A stretch of DNA of 21,297 nt from JBAXPW01 sp037132015 (lineage in GTDB: Bacteria; Patescibacteriota; Microgenomatia; UBA1406; GWC2-37-13): the NCBI GenBank assembly GCA_037132015.1, contig JBAXPW010000022.1, positions 1 through 21,297 of the forward strand, in the 5' to 3' direction. The translations under genes and the position numbers were made by a program. Positions within the stretch are counted from its first letter, which is position 1. Each line of letters opens with the position of its first letter. Below, one piece after another: positions 6,371-13,941 of this stretch. Below the pieces are notes generated by a model. That model was not told where the DNA came from, did no database searches, and saw only the letters and a list, made by a program, of their open reading frames with translations.

Positions 6371-8599
6371 TTAAGGTATTGGTCTACTATACGGAGTTGC
6401 TTGTGGTGCAGTTCCAGAGTTTTGATATACATTATTAGAATCACCATTATTTTCTCGCTTAACTGGTGTTGGTGGCGCCGAACCCTCTACTGGTGATGGT
6501 GGTTGCGACTGACTATTCGGATCCACAAACACCTTGTTTGAGTTATTTGTATTTGGCAATGGATCAGAGTGAATGTCTCCAACTAGACAAAGCACATTTT
6601 TATACGGTGGAACTACACTAGGATCGTCAGTAACCAATCTAATTGTTACTTTAGTATCAGTACCCGGTGATAGATCATGTTCCGTTCGTGCCGTCCATCT
6701 TTCTATTGACCCCATATCATTTGGTGAGAATCCTCCATCTGATAAATCACCGTCATTATATAATGATTGTCCGGAATCTGGATTTCCGTTCTGAGTTGTT
6801 TCTAACGTTACTCTCGTATTATTACCATATACATACTGTTCATTTGGTACATCAAATTCAAAATGAGTTACGCCTGGTGGAACTAAATGAGTAGCTCTTC
6901 CATTAGAAAATATTTCAAATCCATTATAAGTTGCGACTTTTGCAACAATACCTTCACATACATTAGGGTTCGGTGTTGGTTGTGGTATTGGTGTTGGTTG
7001 TGGTAGTAATCTTCCATTAACTTGTGGAAAATATAATGTATTATCTGTTTTTGGTGTTGGTGATGGTGTTAGTATTAGTGTTGGTACCACTACCTGTGTA
7101 CCTGTAATTATTTCTGTACTTATAGCTGGAGCTGTAGTTGTTCCTGTAGCTATGTTTGGCGGTGTTGGTGTGTTTGGTGGTGTTGGTGTGTTATCAGGTG
7201 TTGGTGTGTTTGGTGGTGTTGGTGTGTTATCAGGTGTTGGTGTGTTATCAGGTGTTGGTGTGTTTGATGGTGTTGATGTGTTTGATGGTGTTGGTGTGTT
7301 TAGTATATCTCTTTGTGTACATTCTGTAGCAACTAATCTTCTATCTATAAATACAGCATCTCCTTGTGGTCTATTTTGCTGAGGAATTTCGGCTATTCTA
7401 TAATGATCCAATGCATATATAGCATTTTGTTCTGGAGTAATATTAGGTCGACCTGGAATACCAGAAGTTGATTGACCGATACGTACTGCGAATCCATTTT
7501 CAATTGGTATAATTTGACCATCACCAACGATAAGTCGAGTAGTTGGTGCGCTACCATCGATACCTGTAACATTTCCATCAAGAAAATATTCTGCACCTGG
7601 CTCAAGTGTGATCATTCCATGTACACCTTGAGGAAAATCATATCTATGCCCTGGCAAGGTAGTTAATATATTCGCTCCATCTGCTTGAAGATGTGTATTT
7701 GCAGGGGACGGTATTATTGCATCTTCAGGATATGGCAATGTAGCAGTATCACAACCAATTTGAGATCCATTTGGAAATTCTGCCAATTTTATGGGTGATT
7801 GTACTGCGGCTACTGCCTGTCGAAGTTGCAAACTAGTAAGACCTCCTTCGACTGCCCGTGCAGTACCATGAGATATACTATCTACTACTGGGGCTGGCTC
7901 ATCGTTATGAACAACCATTGTATCATCGGTTGGAGGTGCTCCGTCGACGCTAACTGCACCCCATGTAACCACTTGATTTCGATTAACTCTTACAAAAGCA
8001 GTTCCTGGCACATCGAATCTTGTGTTGGGTGCTATATCATGTGGACCTGCTCCTGGTGGCAAAGGTGCACTTGGTGGAAATATAACTGCAGCACGATCTG
8101 CAGGGTCAAATGCTGCACTGGCTACTGGATTTATAGCATCACTAACTGTGTGCGCAAGATCACTACTCGCACCCGCAATAGTATCAACCAAACCGTGACC
8201 CGTGACAGAATTTGAAACATGATTTAATCCATATGTTGTCAAAGCAACAAGTCCTAAACCAATACCACCTACAAACATTGCTCGTTGATTTGAATCTGAT
8301 GCTTTCCATGCCTCAACTAAAGATTGAAAATACGATATACCATATTCTTGTAAAACATCAACTCTTCCTTTAAAAGACAAGGTTCTCTCCTTTATTGGAA
8401 TTATATATCTTCCATCTTTACCAACCAGAAATCTCTCAAAGTCATTCAATATATCAGCATATGTTAAAGCGTCATCCGAATTAAGTACACCACCAACTAC
8501 ATCTCGTAAACCCGCTTGATATCCTGTATTAAAAGCAAGAGCTGTTCGTTCTCTACGACCGAATTTAAAATGTTCTTGTTGTTGTCTTTCTGCACTCAT
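6371..8599 (-). CDS. Single-pass, Pro/Thr-rich surface protein
   Basis: I do not recognise a family for this 742-residue protein. It has a charged N-terminal part of about 105 residues without a signal peptide, one membrane helix (107-125, AMFVGGIGLGLVALTTYGL), then about 615 residues that are probably outside (type II topology). Two beta-rich regions (about 200-430 and 546-680) are separated by eight hexapeptide repeats of the NTPTPD/NTPTPP type (434-481) and a further PTP-rich stretch. Each beta-rich region holds exactly two cysteines (283 and 427; 548 and 671), the only four in the protein, which suggests one disulfide per domain. The tail is Pro/Asn/Ser-rich and disordered. It is a single-gene unit with its own promoter and terminator. 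A stalk-like adhesin or envelope protein is a reasonable guess. Confidence 0.75.
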   Translation of the reverse strand: MSAERQQQEHFKFGRRERTALAFNTGYQAGLRDVVGGVLNSDDALTYADILNDFERFLVGKDGRYIIPIKERTLSFKGRVDVLQEYGISYFQSLVEAWKASDSNQRAMFVGGIGLGLVALTTYGLNHVSNSVTGHGLVDTIAGASSDLAHTVSDAINPVASAAFDPADRAAVIFPPSAPLPPGAGPHDIAPNTRFDVPGTAFVRVNRNQVVTWGAVSVDGAPPTDDTMVVHNDEPAPVVDSISHGTARAVEGGLTSLQLRQAVAAVQSPIKLAEFPNGSQIGCDTATLPYPEDAIIPSPANTHLQADGANILTTLPGHRYDFPQGVHGMITLEPGAEYFLDGNVTGIDGSAPTTRLIVGDGQIIPIENGFAVRIGQSTSGIPGRPNITPEQNAIYALDHYRIAEIPQQNRPQGDAVFIDRRLVATECTQRDILNTPTPSNTSTPSNTPTPDNTPTPDNTPTPPNTPTPDNTPTPPNTPTPPNIATGTTTAPAISTEIITGTQVVVPTLILTPSPTPKTDNTLYFPQVNGRLLPQPTPIPQPTPNPNVCEGIVAKVATYNGFEIFSNGRATHLVPPGVTHFEFDVPNEQYVYGNNTRVTLETTQNGNPDSGQSLYNDGDLSDGGFSPNDMGSIERWTARTEHDLSPGTDTKVTIRLVTDDPSVVPPYKNVLCLVGDIHSDPLPNTNNSNKVFVDPNSQSQPPSPVEGSAPPTPVKRENNGDSNNVYQNSGTAPQATPYSRPIP
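7153..7302. repeat. 18-bp coding tandem repeat (hexapeptide linker)
   Basis: About eight 18-bp units, variants of GGTGTTGGTGTGTTTGGT on the plus strand, encode the minus-strand NTPTP(S/D/P) hexapeptides. The units differ at single codons, and TTATCA and TTTGGT variants alternate. Such repeats can gain or lose units in frame. Confidence 0.9.
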
Positions 8600-8628
8600 A
8601 TGATTATAAATAAAATTATAGTATGTGT

Positions 8629-8656
8629 ATTATACTATATCTGTGGGAAAATGCAA
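8629..8656 (-). promoter_or_regulatory. Probable promoter of the surface-protein gene
   Basis: The minus strand reads TTGCAT, a 16-nt spacer, then a perfect TATAAT (8629-8634). Two further TATAAT boxes lie nearer the ATG (8615-8620 and 8603-8608), so the exact start is uncertain. No Shine-Dalgarno sequence is present in any resulting leader. Confidence 0.5.
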
Positions 8657-8884
8657 CTCATAGTAAAGTGTGAAATTACTAATATAAAAATTGTGGGAAT
8701 ATTTCCTAAAATTGTAAATAAATGAGGCTAAAATAGAGGATTGCATCAAAATGTAGATGTATATTATTCTAATAAATGATAGATATGAATCAATCTCCTC
8801 TCACTTCCTATAATTAAAAATTATTGTAGTTTTCTATTCTTCAGTCGACTTCCGACCTTGGTCTTTTTTATTTATTGGGCTGTC

Positions 8885-8905
8885 ATCCCGAACTAGATTC
8901 GGGAT
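8885..8905. repeat. REP-like palindrome
   Basis: ATCCCGAA, a 5-nt loop (CTAGA), then TTCGGGAT form a perfect 8-bp stem inside TGTCATCCCGAA...TTCGGGATCCAT. Closely similar palindromes are scattered as intergenic repeats in several bacterial groups. It is more GC-rich than its surroundings and lacks a U tract, so it is not a normal terminator. Confidence 0.65.
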
Positions 8906-8971
8906 CCATGTTTGAATAATATAATTCATCCTGAAAAATAAACTCATATCATATTATTATACTACTATCTC

Positions 8972-8980
8972 TGCTATAAT
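8972..8980 (+). promoter_or_regulatory. Extended -10 promoter, leaderless
   Basis: TGCTATAAT ends 8 nt before the ATG at 8989, and no clear -35 is visible. The predicted RNA start is within one or two bases of the start codon. Confidence 0.65.
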
Positions 8981-8988
8981 CCGTCCTT

Positions 8989-9447
8989 ATGAAAATAGAG
9001 ATAGACCAATCGGGGAAGGTAGAAGACACATCTAAACCGACTGTGTTGGCTTTTTGTAATGGATCAAAACACACCATTAAAATTATAGCTACCACAAAAC
9101 AAAGTATTCAAAATGAGTTCAGAATGCGCAATTTAGGACGATTATTTGTATATCGTACATTTGCCACACTAGTATTCTTATTAATCTATGAATATTTGCA
9201 AGAAATAAAGTATATTACTATTGATATGGAATATCCTGGGCATGAAAAGCAAATAAAAGATATATTACTTGAAATGATACGAAATACAGAACTTCCTGAA
9301 CCAACAATACATTTTAAGCGTATTGGGAATCATCCACCTGTTCATTATCTTGCATTAAATACGTATAAAAATAAAATCAAGGCAGATAAAATAGTAGGGT
9401 TGCGAGAAGTTATGCAACTGGCATTAAAAAAAGACCGAGGCTTTTGA
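8989..9447 (+). CDS. Conserved-looking protein, possible RNase H-like fold
   Basis: I do not recognise a named family for this 152-residue soluble protein. The N-terminus reads MKIEIDQSGKVEDT, then two beta strands (VLAFCNG; HTIKIIATT), a helix rich in aromatic residues, the strand YITIDMEYPGHE (75-86), a helix, the strand TIHFKRIG, and a C-terminal KADKIV followed by a helix. This order, with acidic residues at the end of strand 1 (D6), in strand 4 (D79, E81) and near the C-terminus (D133), matches the RNase H/RuvC-like fold. H119 could be a further active-site residue. If so it might be a nuclease or resolvase, but this rests on the predicted pattern only. It stands alone with its own leaderless promoter and is convergent with the antitoxin gene. 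Confidence 0.7.
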   Translation: MKIEIDQSGKVEDTSKPTVLAFCNGSKHTIKIIATTKQSIQNEFRMRNLGRLFVYRTFATLVFLLIYEYLQEIKYITIDMEYPGHEKQIKDILLEMIRNTELPEPTIHFKRIGNHPPVHYLALNTYKNKIKADKIVGLREVMQLALKKDRGF

Positions 9448-9557
9448 CAGCTAAAGGATATTTAAGAGAGTGTTTTTCAACTCTGGTCGACATCCGCTCG
9501 ATCTATATGCATTGTATACCCTACTTAAACAAATTGCAAGATAAAATTGGATTATTC

Positions 9558-9842
9558 TCATGTCTCAAAGAGCTCTTCAACTGTATTTAGTTTCTTCAAT
9601 TTCTTATCTTTTTTTTCTGCAGAATAGTGTTGGATAGCTTCTTTTGCCAAAAATTCTTCAAACTTTTCTACTTTTTCTGACATCTCAGTATAGAGCCGAG
9701 GAGATAGTAAAACAGCCTCTGTCTTATTGTTTTTTAAAATTAAAACAGGGGTTTCATCAGCTTGTACTTTTTTCAAAATTTCTCTAGACTTTCTCTGTAA
9801 ATCTGATGCAGAAGCCGTTAATGGTAATGGATGAGTAGACAT
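9558..9842 (-). CDS. Phd/YefM-family antitoxin, orphan
   Basis: This 94-residue protein starts at ATG 9840-9842. The frame is open further upstream, but that part is low-complexity and contains the promoter. Residues 8-45, with SASDLQRKSREILKKV and PVLILKNNKTEAVLLSP, are the DNA-binding and dimer region of the Phd/YefM fold. The remaining part is a charged helical tail that would normally cover a toxin. No RelE, ParE, Doc or YoeB-like gene is adjacent: downstream there is a 110-bp gap to a convergent gene, and upstream an unrelated 86-residue gene. It may act as a stand-alone repressor or pair with a distant toxin. A perfect palindrome overlaps its -10 box, consistent with autoregulation. Confidence 0.82.
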   Translation of the reverse strand: MSTHPLPLTASASDLQRKSREILKKVQADETPVLILKNNKTEAVLLSPRLYTEMSEKVEKFEEFLAKEAIQHYSAEKKDKKLKKLNTVEELFET

Positions 9843-9843
9843 A

Positions 9844-9863
9844 ATACATATTATAATATGTAT
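9844..9863 (-). promoter_or_regulatory. Perfect 20-bp palindrome over the antitoxin -10 box
   Basis: The halves ATACATATTA and TAATATGTAT form a perfect inverted repeat without spacer. On the minus strand it contains TATAAT (9850-9855), which ends 7 nt before the antitoxin ATG. A dimeric Phd-type repressor bound here would block RNA polymerase directly. The AT-richness makes a chance palindrome possible but a 20-bp one is uncommon. Confidence 0.6.
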
Positions 9864-10029
9864 AATCGTATGTCTAATATTTTGTATAGCATTTGTATAG
9901 ATAATGCAATCACTTGACAAATTACTATAAATTTGTAAATATACTATATATGAATAAAGATGATTTGATAACAATAAACTCTGGAAAGAAATACTAAAAT
10001 AAACATCGCAAAAGACAAATGCAGTTATT

Positions 10030-10290
10030 TTATGACACAATCTCTTTTTTGAGATCTTTGAGAAGAGGATTTTTACTTTTTATAAGGTCAAATTTATGAT
10101 TCTTTAATAATGTGGAGAGCATGTTAGTACGCAACTGAATCATACTTTGCTCCTGTTCTTCATGATAAATAAGACGCTTCAAAGCAACCCGTTTATCTTT
10201 ACTCAACTTTTCTATAAATAGTTTGAGATTTTCAGTAATATCAATACGAAATTTTTTTATTTTAGCGTCTGATAAAACAACAATATGCAT
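10030..10290 (-). CDS. Small hypothetical protein, 86 residues
   Basis: I do not recognise this protein. It is highly charged (many Lys, some Glu and Asp), has no membrane segment or signal peptide, and is predicted mostly helical after a short N-terminal strand (MHIVVLSDAK). The frame lies 35 nt after the DUF11-type protein gene on the same strand and 187 nt before the Phd antitoxin. Its size and charge would allow a toxin or nucleic-acid-binding role, but no toxin motif is visible. No Shine-Dalgarno sequence or strong promoter is seen, so it may be co-transcribed with the upstream gene. It could be a chance frame, though its composition looks protein-like. Confidence 0.5.
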   Translation of the reverse strand: MHIVVLSDAKIKKFRIDITENLKLFIEKLSKDKRVALKRLIYHEEQEQSMIQLRTNMLSTLLKNHKFDLIKSKNPLLKDLKKEIVS

Positions 10291-10325
10291 ATAAATTTAA
10301 CTTCAAATACGAAATAACAATTACT

Positions 10326-11036
10326 TTATGATATTTTTTTATTAAGTACGATACCAGAAGCCAGTGTTATCAAACTTCCAAAAACCATAAGAAGACCCAT
10401 AGGATCACCTGCGCTTGGAATTTGATTAATATTCGTTGAGACTGTACGATTTGCTGTTGTAGACACGCCTTGATTTACAGTCGTCAACAATTCTCGATTA
10501 GAATTGGGTACCCCTTCACGATCTACACATATTTGTGAGGTATCATCATCATAGGTATTATCATTTCGTGCTTCCGTTCGATTTATAATACAAAATTGAC
10601 TCGATGGCAAATTACTTTTTGGATATATTTGCATCCTCATGTAATAATATTTTTCTTCATCAACTGCAAAATCACCTGCATTAAATGTAATAGTGCGTGT
10701 ACTTGCATCAAATGGACCGGGACCTTCCATCGGTTCAAGATAATTAGGTACAAAATCTTTGACAATAACATTGTACAAACGGACATTCGATGTATTTTTC
10801 ACCATAAGGCGATAGTTGACCTGATCTTGTGGATAAAATTGAAACATGGAGCTAGTCAAATTATCTACATAATCATACCGAATGATAGAGCTACCTTGAA
10901 ATATAGGTCTTCCTACCATCTTATCAATGATGATAGAGTATGATGAATTTGGGCCGTTGTATTGAGCTCCAACAATAGAAGCTCCAAGAAATAGAAGACT
11001 AAGAATGGTTGTGAGATAAAATAGTGCTTTCTTCAT
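10326..11036 (-). CDS. Secreted DUF11-type surface protein with C-terminal anchor
   Basis: The chosen start at 11036 gives 236 residues; 20 upstream in-frame codons are rejected because the promoter lies within them. The N-terminus is a signal peptide (MKK, a hydrophobic core, then a cut near VGA-Q, residues 22-25). Residues about 60-170 resemble the DUF11 beta-sandwich: YRLMVKNTSNVRLYNVIVKD, then VPNYLEP and a strand ending EEKYYYMRMQI. Two cysteines in the region flank an acidic segment. A Thr/Asn/Ser-rich linker leads to IPSAGDP (206-212), a 19-residue helix and NKKIS, which is the tripartite form of a sorting signal with IPSAG in place of LPxTG. It is probably anchored at the cell surface. 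The promoter is excellent. Confidence 0.8.
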   Translation of the reverse strand: MKKALFYLTTILSLLFLGASIVGAQYNGPNSSYSIIIDKMVGRPIFQGSSIIRYDYVDNLTSSMFQFYPQDQVNYRLMVKNTSNVRLYNVIVKDFVPNYLEPMEGPGPFDASTRTITFNAGDFAVDEEKYYYMRMQIYPKSNLPSSQFCIINRTEARNDNTYDDDTSQICVDREGVPNSNRELLTTVNQGVSTTANRTVSTNINQIPSAGDPMGLLMVFGSLITLASGIVLNKKIS

Positions 11037-11046
11037 AAGATCCGAT

Positions 11047-11075
11047 ATTATACTACAGGCTTGAGTATAAGTCAA
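11047..11075 (-). promoter_or_regulatory. Strong sigma70-type promoter of the DUF11-type gene
   Basis: The minus strand reads TTGACT, a 17-nt spacer, then TATAAT, almost full consensus. The -10 ends 10 nt before ATG 11036, so the leader is about 3-4 nt. The site also decides the start codon, because an upstream start would lie outside the transcript. Confidence 0.85.
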
Positions 11076-11096
11076 TCTTACTACCTTTGAGAACAT

Positions 11097-11309
11097 ATTA
11101 TTTTTAAAACAACAATCATATCGAACTTCTTCGTTTAACGATATATAAATATATCTATTGGGTATGATAATACTTCAATTTTGTCATATATTTACAATAA
11201 CCAATAATTAGTATTCTAATAGTTTTAAAAAAGCTTTTTGGTTTTTCATATTTACTATGTTAAACGTAGAATGATATATATATCCGAAATTTCATAAATT
11301 AATCGTTAT
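11097..11309. other. Divergent intergenic spacer, no gene
   Basis: AT-rich DNA lies between two divergent genes. It contains the 12-bp palindrome AAAAAGCTTTTT at 11228-11239. I see no reading frame or RNA gene. Confidence 0.5.
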
Positions 11310-11318
11310 TGGTATAAT
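11310..11318 (+). promoter_or_regulatory. Extended -10 promoter of the methyltransferase gene
   Basis: TGGTATAAT ends 6 nt before ATG 11325, and no clear -35 is present. A leaderless transcript is predicted. Confidence 0.65.
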
Positions 11319-11324
11319 ACTATT

Positions 11325-11864
11325 ATGTTGAAATTAAATGCAAAGGAACTGAGAGATGTGGATGAGAATGTGGCAGAACATGCAATACACGAAATAAAAC
11401 GAAATCCTATTTTTTTTATACTTGATAATGTGTATGACACCTATAATATAGGTGGCCTATTTAGACTTGCTGATGGACTTGCCATAGAAAAAATGTATAT
11501 CTGTGGATCAAGTGAAATTCCGCCAAATCCTCGCATCGCCAAAGCATCAGTAGGAACATATAAAGTGGTTCCTTGGGAATATAAAGAGACTGCAAGTGAT
11601 GCTATAAAGGAATTAAGAATGAGGAGTGAAGAAATAGAAATTATTGCGGTAGAACAATCGGACACTTCTGTTCCCTATACTCATATAGAGTATACCTCTC
11701 CAGTCGCAATAATACTTGGGAATGAAACATTTGGTGTAGCAAAAGAGACACTCGATCTCTGTGATTATGTTGCAGAGATTCCCATGTGGGGGATAAATAA
11801 ATCACTCAATGTAATCATCAGTGCAGGGATAGTGGGATATCATATCAAATCAAAGATAGTATAA
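11325..11864 (+). CDS. SpoU/TrmH-family RNA 2'-O-methyltransferase
   Basis: This 179-residue protein is a minimal SPOUT methyltransferase without an extra RNA-binding domain. Motif 1 is at 34-50 (NVYDTYNIGGLFRLADG, with the catalytic-type Asn41 and Arg47). Motif 2 is at 127-143 (VAIILGNETFGVAKETL) and motif 3 at 152-164 (IPMWGINKSLNVI). Motifs 2 and 3 form the trefoil knot that binds S-adenosylmethionine. The enzyme would methylate a ribose in tRNA or rRNA; the target nucleotide cannot be read from the sequence. It is followed by 72 nt holding the pyr operon promoter, so it is probably a separate unit although on the same strand. Confidence 0.9.
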   Translation: MLKLNAKELRDVDENVAEHAIHEIKRNPIFFILDNVYDTYNIGGLFRLADGLAIEKMYICGSSEIPPNPRIAKASVGTYKVVPWEYKETASDAIKELRMRSEEIEIIAVEQSDTSVPYTHIEYTSPVAIILGNETFGVAKETLDLCDYVAEIPMWGINKSLNVIISAGIVGYHIKSKIV

Positions 11865-11898
11865 TCATCATAACCTCACCACCTAATTCAAATTCCAC

Positions 11899-11927
11899 TT
11901 GAATATTTATACGTAGTAATTTAGAAT
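11899..11927 (+). promoter_or_regulatory. Promoter of the pyrimidine operon
   Basis: TTGAAT, a 17-nt spacer, then TAGAAT ends 9 nt before the GTG start of pyrB. The predicted RNA starts at or within three bases of the GTG, so there is no room for a PyrR-type attenuator or other leader control at this position. Confidence 0.65.
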
Positions 11928-11936
11928 TTAGTTTTA

Positions 11937-12899
11937 GTGAGTAACTATCAAAAAATAAACCAACAATATAAAGGCAAAGATATTATTTCCCTTCAACAGT
12001 TTGATACTTCTTCAATTTCTCAATTATTTGAAACAACGAAACACATAATCACACAACTTAACACGAATACTATTGTTCCGTATCTACAAAATAAATTAGC
12101 AACACTCCTTTTTTTTGAACCATCTTCACGAACTATCAGCTCGTTTTCTGCTTCAATAAAACGATTGGGAGGAGTTACCATTGAATATCAAAATCCACTT
12201 GAGACCTCGTCCGCTGTTAAAGGAGAAACTTTTGAAGATTCAATCAAAGTATTTGAAACATATTCTGACATCATCATCATCAGACATTTTGAAAATGGCT
12301 CGGCGCTTCGCGCATCAAACGTTGCTGATATCCCCGTCGTCAATGCAGGTGATGGATATGGCGAACATCCAACACAAGCATTACTTGATATGTACACTAT
12401 ACACCAACGATTCAATACGTTGGAAAATCTCACCGGTCTAATCGCCGGTGATTTGTTATATGGACGTACTGTTCATTCATTACTCAGAGGACTTTCATTC
12501 TACAAAGGTAACACCATATATTTACTATCTCCCAAGCGCCTGATGTTGCCTGAAAAGGATGTAAAGGAATACACAAAATTAGGACTGAAACTCATTCAGA
12601 TTCATGATGAGGAAGATATACCAAAAAACTGTCAATTTTGGTACTGGACTCGTGTGCAAAAGGAACGTTTTGCAATACAAGAAGAGTATGAAAAAATCAA
12701 ACACTCGTTTATCATCACTCCAAATCTTTTGAAAAACCAAGGAAATAAGAACATGATTATTTTACACCCATTACCACGAGTTGGCGAGATCGATCCTCGT
12801 ATCGATTCTGATCCACGAGCTTGGTATCTCTCAAAACAAATGAAAAATGGTATGTATATCCGAATGGCACTTTTATCACTCATCACTGGAGCATTATGA
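11937..12899 (+). CDS. pyrB: Aspartate carbamoyltransferase, catalytic chain
   Basis: PyrB joins carbamoyl phosphate and aspartate into carbamoyl aspartate in the cytoplasm. The protein has 320 residues, slightly longer than the usual 305-310. Carbamoyl-phosphate site: FFEPSSRT at 59-66 (Ser in place of the usual Thr of STRT), K95 in the neighbouring-subunit loop (AVKGE), R116, HPTQ at 144-147. Aspartate site: GRTVHS at 176-181, TRVQKERF at 238-245, HPLPR at 277-281. The start is GTG, with no Shine-Dalgarno sequence and a promoter directly in front. Its stop overlaps the carA start (ATGA). No regulatory chain gene (pyrI) is present. Segments such as VQKERF...QEEYE and DSDPRAWY...NGMYIRMALL resemble the ATC domain of animal CAD. 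Confidence 0.95.
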   Translation: MSNYQKINQQYKGKDIISLQQFDTSSISQLFETTKHIITQLNTNTIVPYLQNKLATLLFFEPSSRTISSFSASIKRLGGVTIEYQNPLETSSAVKGETFEDSIKVFETYSDIIIIRHFENGSALRASNVADIPVVNAGDGYGEHPTQALLDMYTIHQRFNTLENLTGLIAGDLLYGRTVHSLLRGLSFYKGNTIYLLSPKRLMLPEKDVKEYTKLGLKLIQIHDEEDIPKNCQFWYWTRVQKERFAIQEEYEKIKHSFIITPNLLKNQGNKNMIILHPLPRVGEIDPRIDSDPRAWYLSKQMKNGMYIRMALLSLITGAL

Positions 12900-13930
12900 C
12901 AGGGAAACTAGTATTCAAAGATGGCACCGAACTATCCGGTGCAAGCTTTGGGTTTCCTGTTTCTTCTGCTGGTGAGATTGTTTTTTCAACAGGGATGGTT
13001 GGATATCCAGAAAGTTTGACAGATCCTTCATTTGCAGGGCAAATAGTAGTATTTACCTATCCGATCATTGGTAATTATGGTGTTCCCGATATTTCCAAAC
13101 TTGAATCAAACACCATACATGTCAGCGGATTAGTTGTCTCAACTTACAATCCAACACCCTCTCATTGGGATTCTAAACAAACGCTTTCAGAATGGTTAAA
13201 CGATGCAAAAATACCTGCTCTTGAGATTAAAGACACTCGATTTCTTGCACAAAAAATACGAGAGCAAGGAGTGATGTCGGGAAAAATAGTCATCAAAAAA
13301 GATATTCCATTTGTAGATTCTGAAAAAATCAATCTGGTCAACAAAGTATCAACAAAAAAAGTGATGACAATAGGATCAGGATCAAAAAAAATAGTTGTGA
13401 TTGATTGTGGAGTAAAGGAAACTATCATTCGATGTCTGCTCAAACGAGATACAACAATTCACATTGTCCCATGGGATTTTGATCTTTTTCATTCTAATTT
13501 GAAATTTGATGCAATCGTGATTTCTAATGGTCCCGGTGATCCAAAGATGGTAGATATAACAATTGAAACAATAACAAAGGCACTAAAAAAAAATATTCCC
13601 ATCTTTGGCATATGTCTTGGTAATCAGATATTGGCTCTCGCCTCTGGTGGTGATACCTATAAGTTAAAGTTTGGTCATCGTAGTCAAAATCAGCCATGTT
13701 TACTAGAGGGAAGCAAACGATGTTATCTCACGACACAAAATCACGGATTTGCCGTTGGAACAATTCCCAAAGGATTTCAACCGTGGTTTACAAATGCAAA
13801 TGACGGAACTAACGAAGGAATAATTCACAAAACAAAGCCATTTATGTCAGTACAGTTTCATCCTGAAGCGTCGGCAGGACCTACCGATACCGAATGGCTC
13901 TTTGATTATTTTTTGAAAAGGGTCAAATAA
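12896..13930 (+). CDS. carA: Carbamoyl-phosphate synthase, small (glutaminase) subunit
   Basis: CarA hydrolyses glutamine and passes ammonia to CarB. ATG 12896 overlaps the pyrB stop, giving 344 residues (E. coli has 382). N-terminal domain: STGMVGYPESLTDPS (31-45) and YPIIGNYGVP (55-64). The class I amidotransferase domain follows: NGPGDP (211-216), FGICLGNQ with nucleophile C240, QNHGFAV (281-287), and FHPEA with H322 and E324. All catalytic residues are present. The C-terminal third (NQPCLLEGSKRCYLTTQNHG, then FTNANDGTNEGI) follows the human CAD glutaminase domain almost residue for residue as I recall it. A longer frame opening at 12821 is rejected because it would overlap pyrB by 79 nt. 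carB starts 11 nt after the stop. Confidence 0.95.
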   Translation: MTGKLVFKDGTELSGASFGFPVSSAGEIVFSTGMVGYPESLTDPSFAGQIVVFTYPIIGNYGVPDISKLESNTIHVSGLVVSTYNPTPSHWDSKQTLSEWLNDAKIPALEIKDTRFLAQKIREQGVMSGKIVIKKDIPFVDSEKINLVNKVSTKKVMTIGSGSKKIVVIDCGVKETIIRCLLKRDTTIHIVPWDFDLFHSNLKFDAIVISNGPGDPKMVDITIETITKALKKNIPIFGICLGNQILALASGGDTYKLKFGHRSQNQPCLLEGSKRCYLTTQNHGFAVGTIPKGFQPWFTNANDGTNEGIIHKTKPFMSVQFHPEASAGPTDTEWLFDYFLKRVK

Positions 13931-13941
13931 CCAATTCACAT

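Larger units (their letters stand above)
8600..8988. other. 389-bp divergent intergenic region
   Basis: It separates the surface-protein gene (minus) from the 152-residue protein gene (plus) and carries promoters at both ends. The middle holds AT-rich sequence without a credible gene and, at 8885-8905, a strong palindrome described separately. A GTCGACTTCCG string at 8844 is nearly repeated at 9488 beyond the next gene. Confidence 0.6.

Noticed and set aside
7153..7302. CRISPR-like or satellite array
   Set aside because: The 18-bp units are contiguous without spacers and encode in-frame hexapeptides of a long protein.
8844..8869. Terminator-like stem followed by six T in the intergenic region
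   Set aside because: The stem is only 4 bp and lies before a plus-strand gene with no gene ending upstream on that strand.
9843..10040. N-terminal extension of the Phd/YefM antitoxin
   Set aside because: The extra codons are AT-driven low complexity and contain the palindrome and -10 box; the family begins near MSTHPLPLTASASDL.
12821..12895. Upstream start for carA
   Set aside because: It would overlap pyrB by 79 nt; ATG 12896 gives the family N-terminus and a standard 4-nt overlap.
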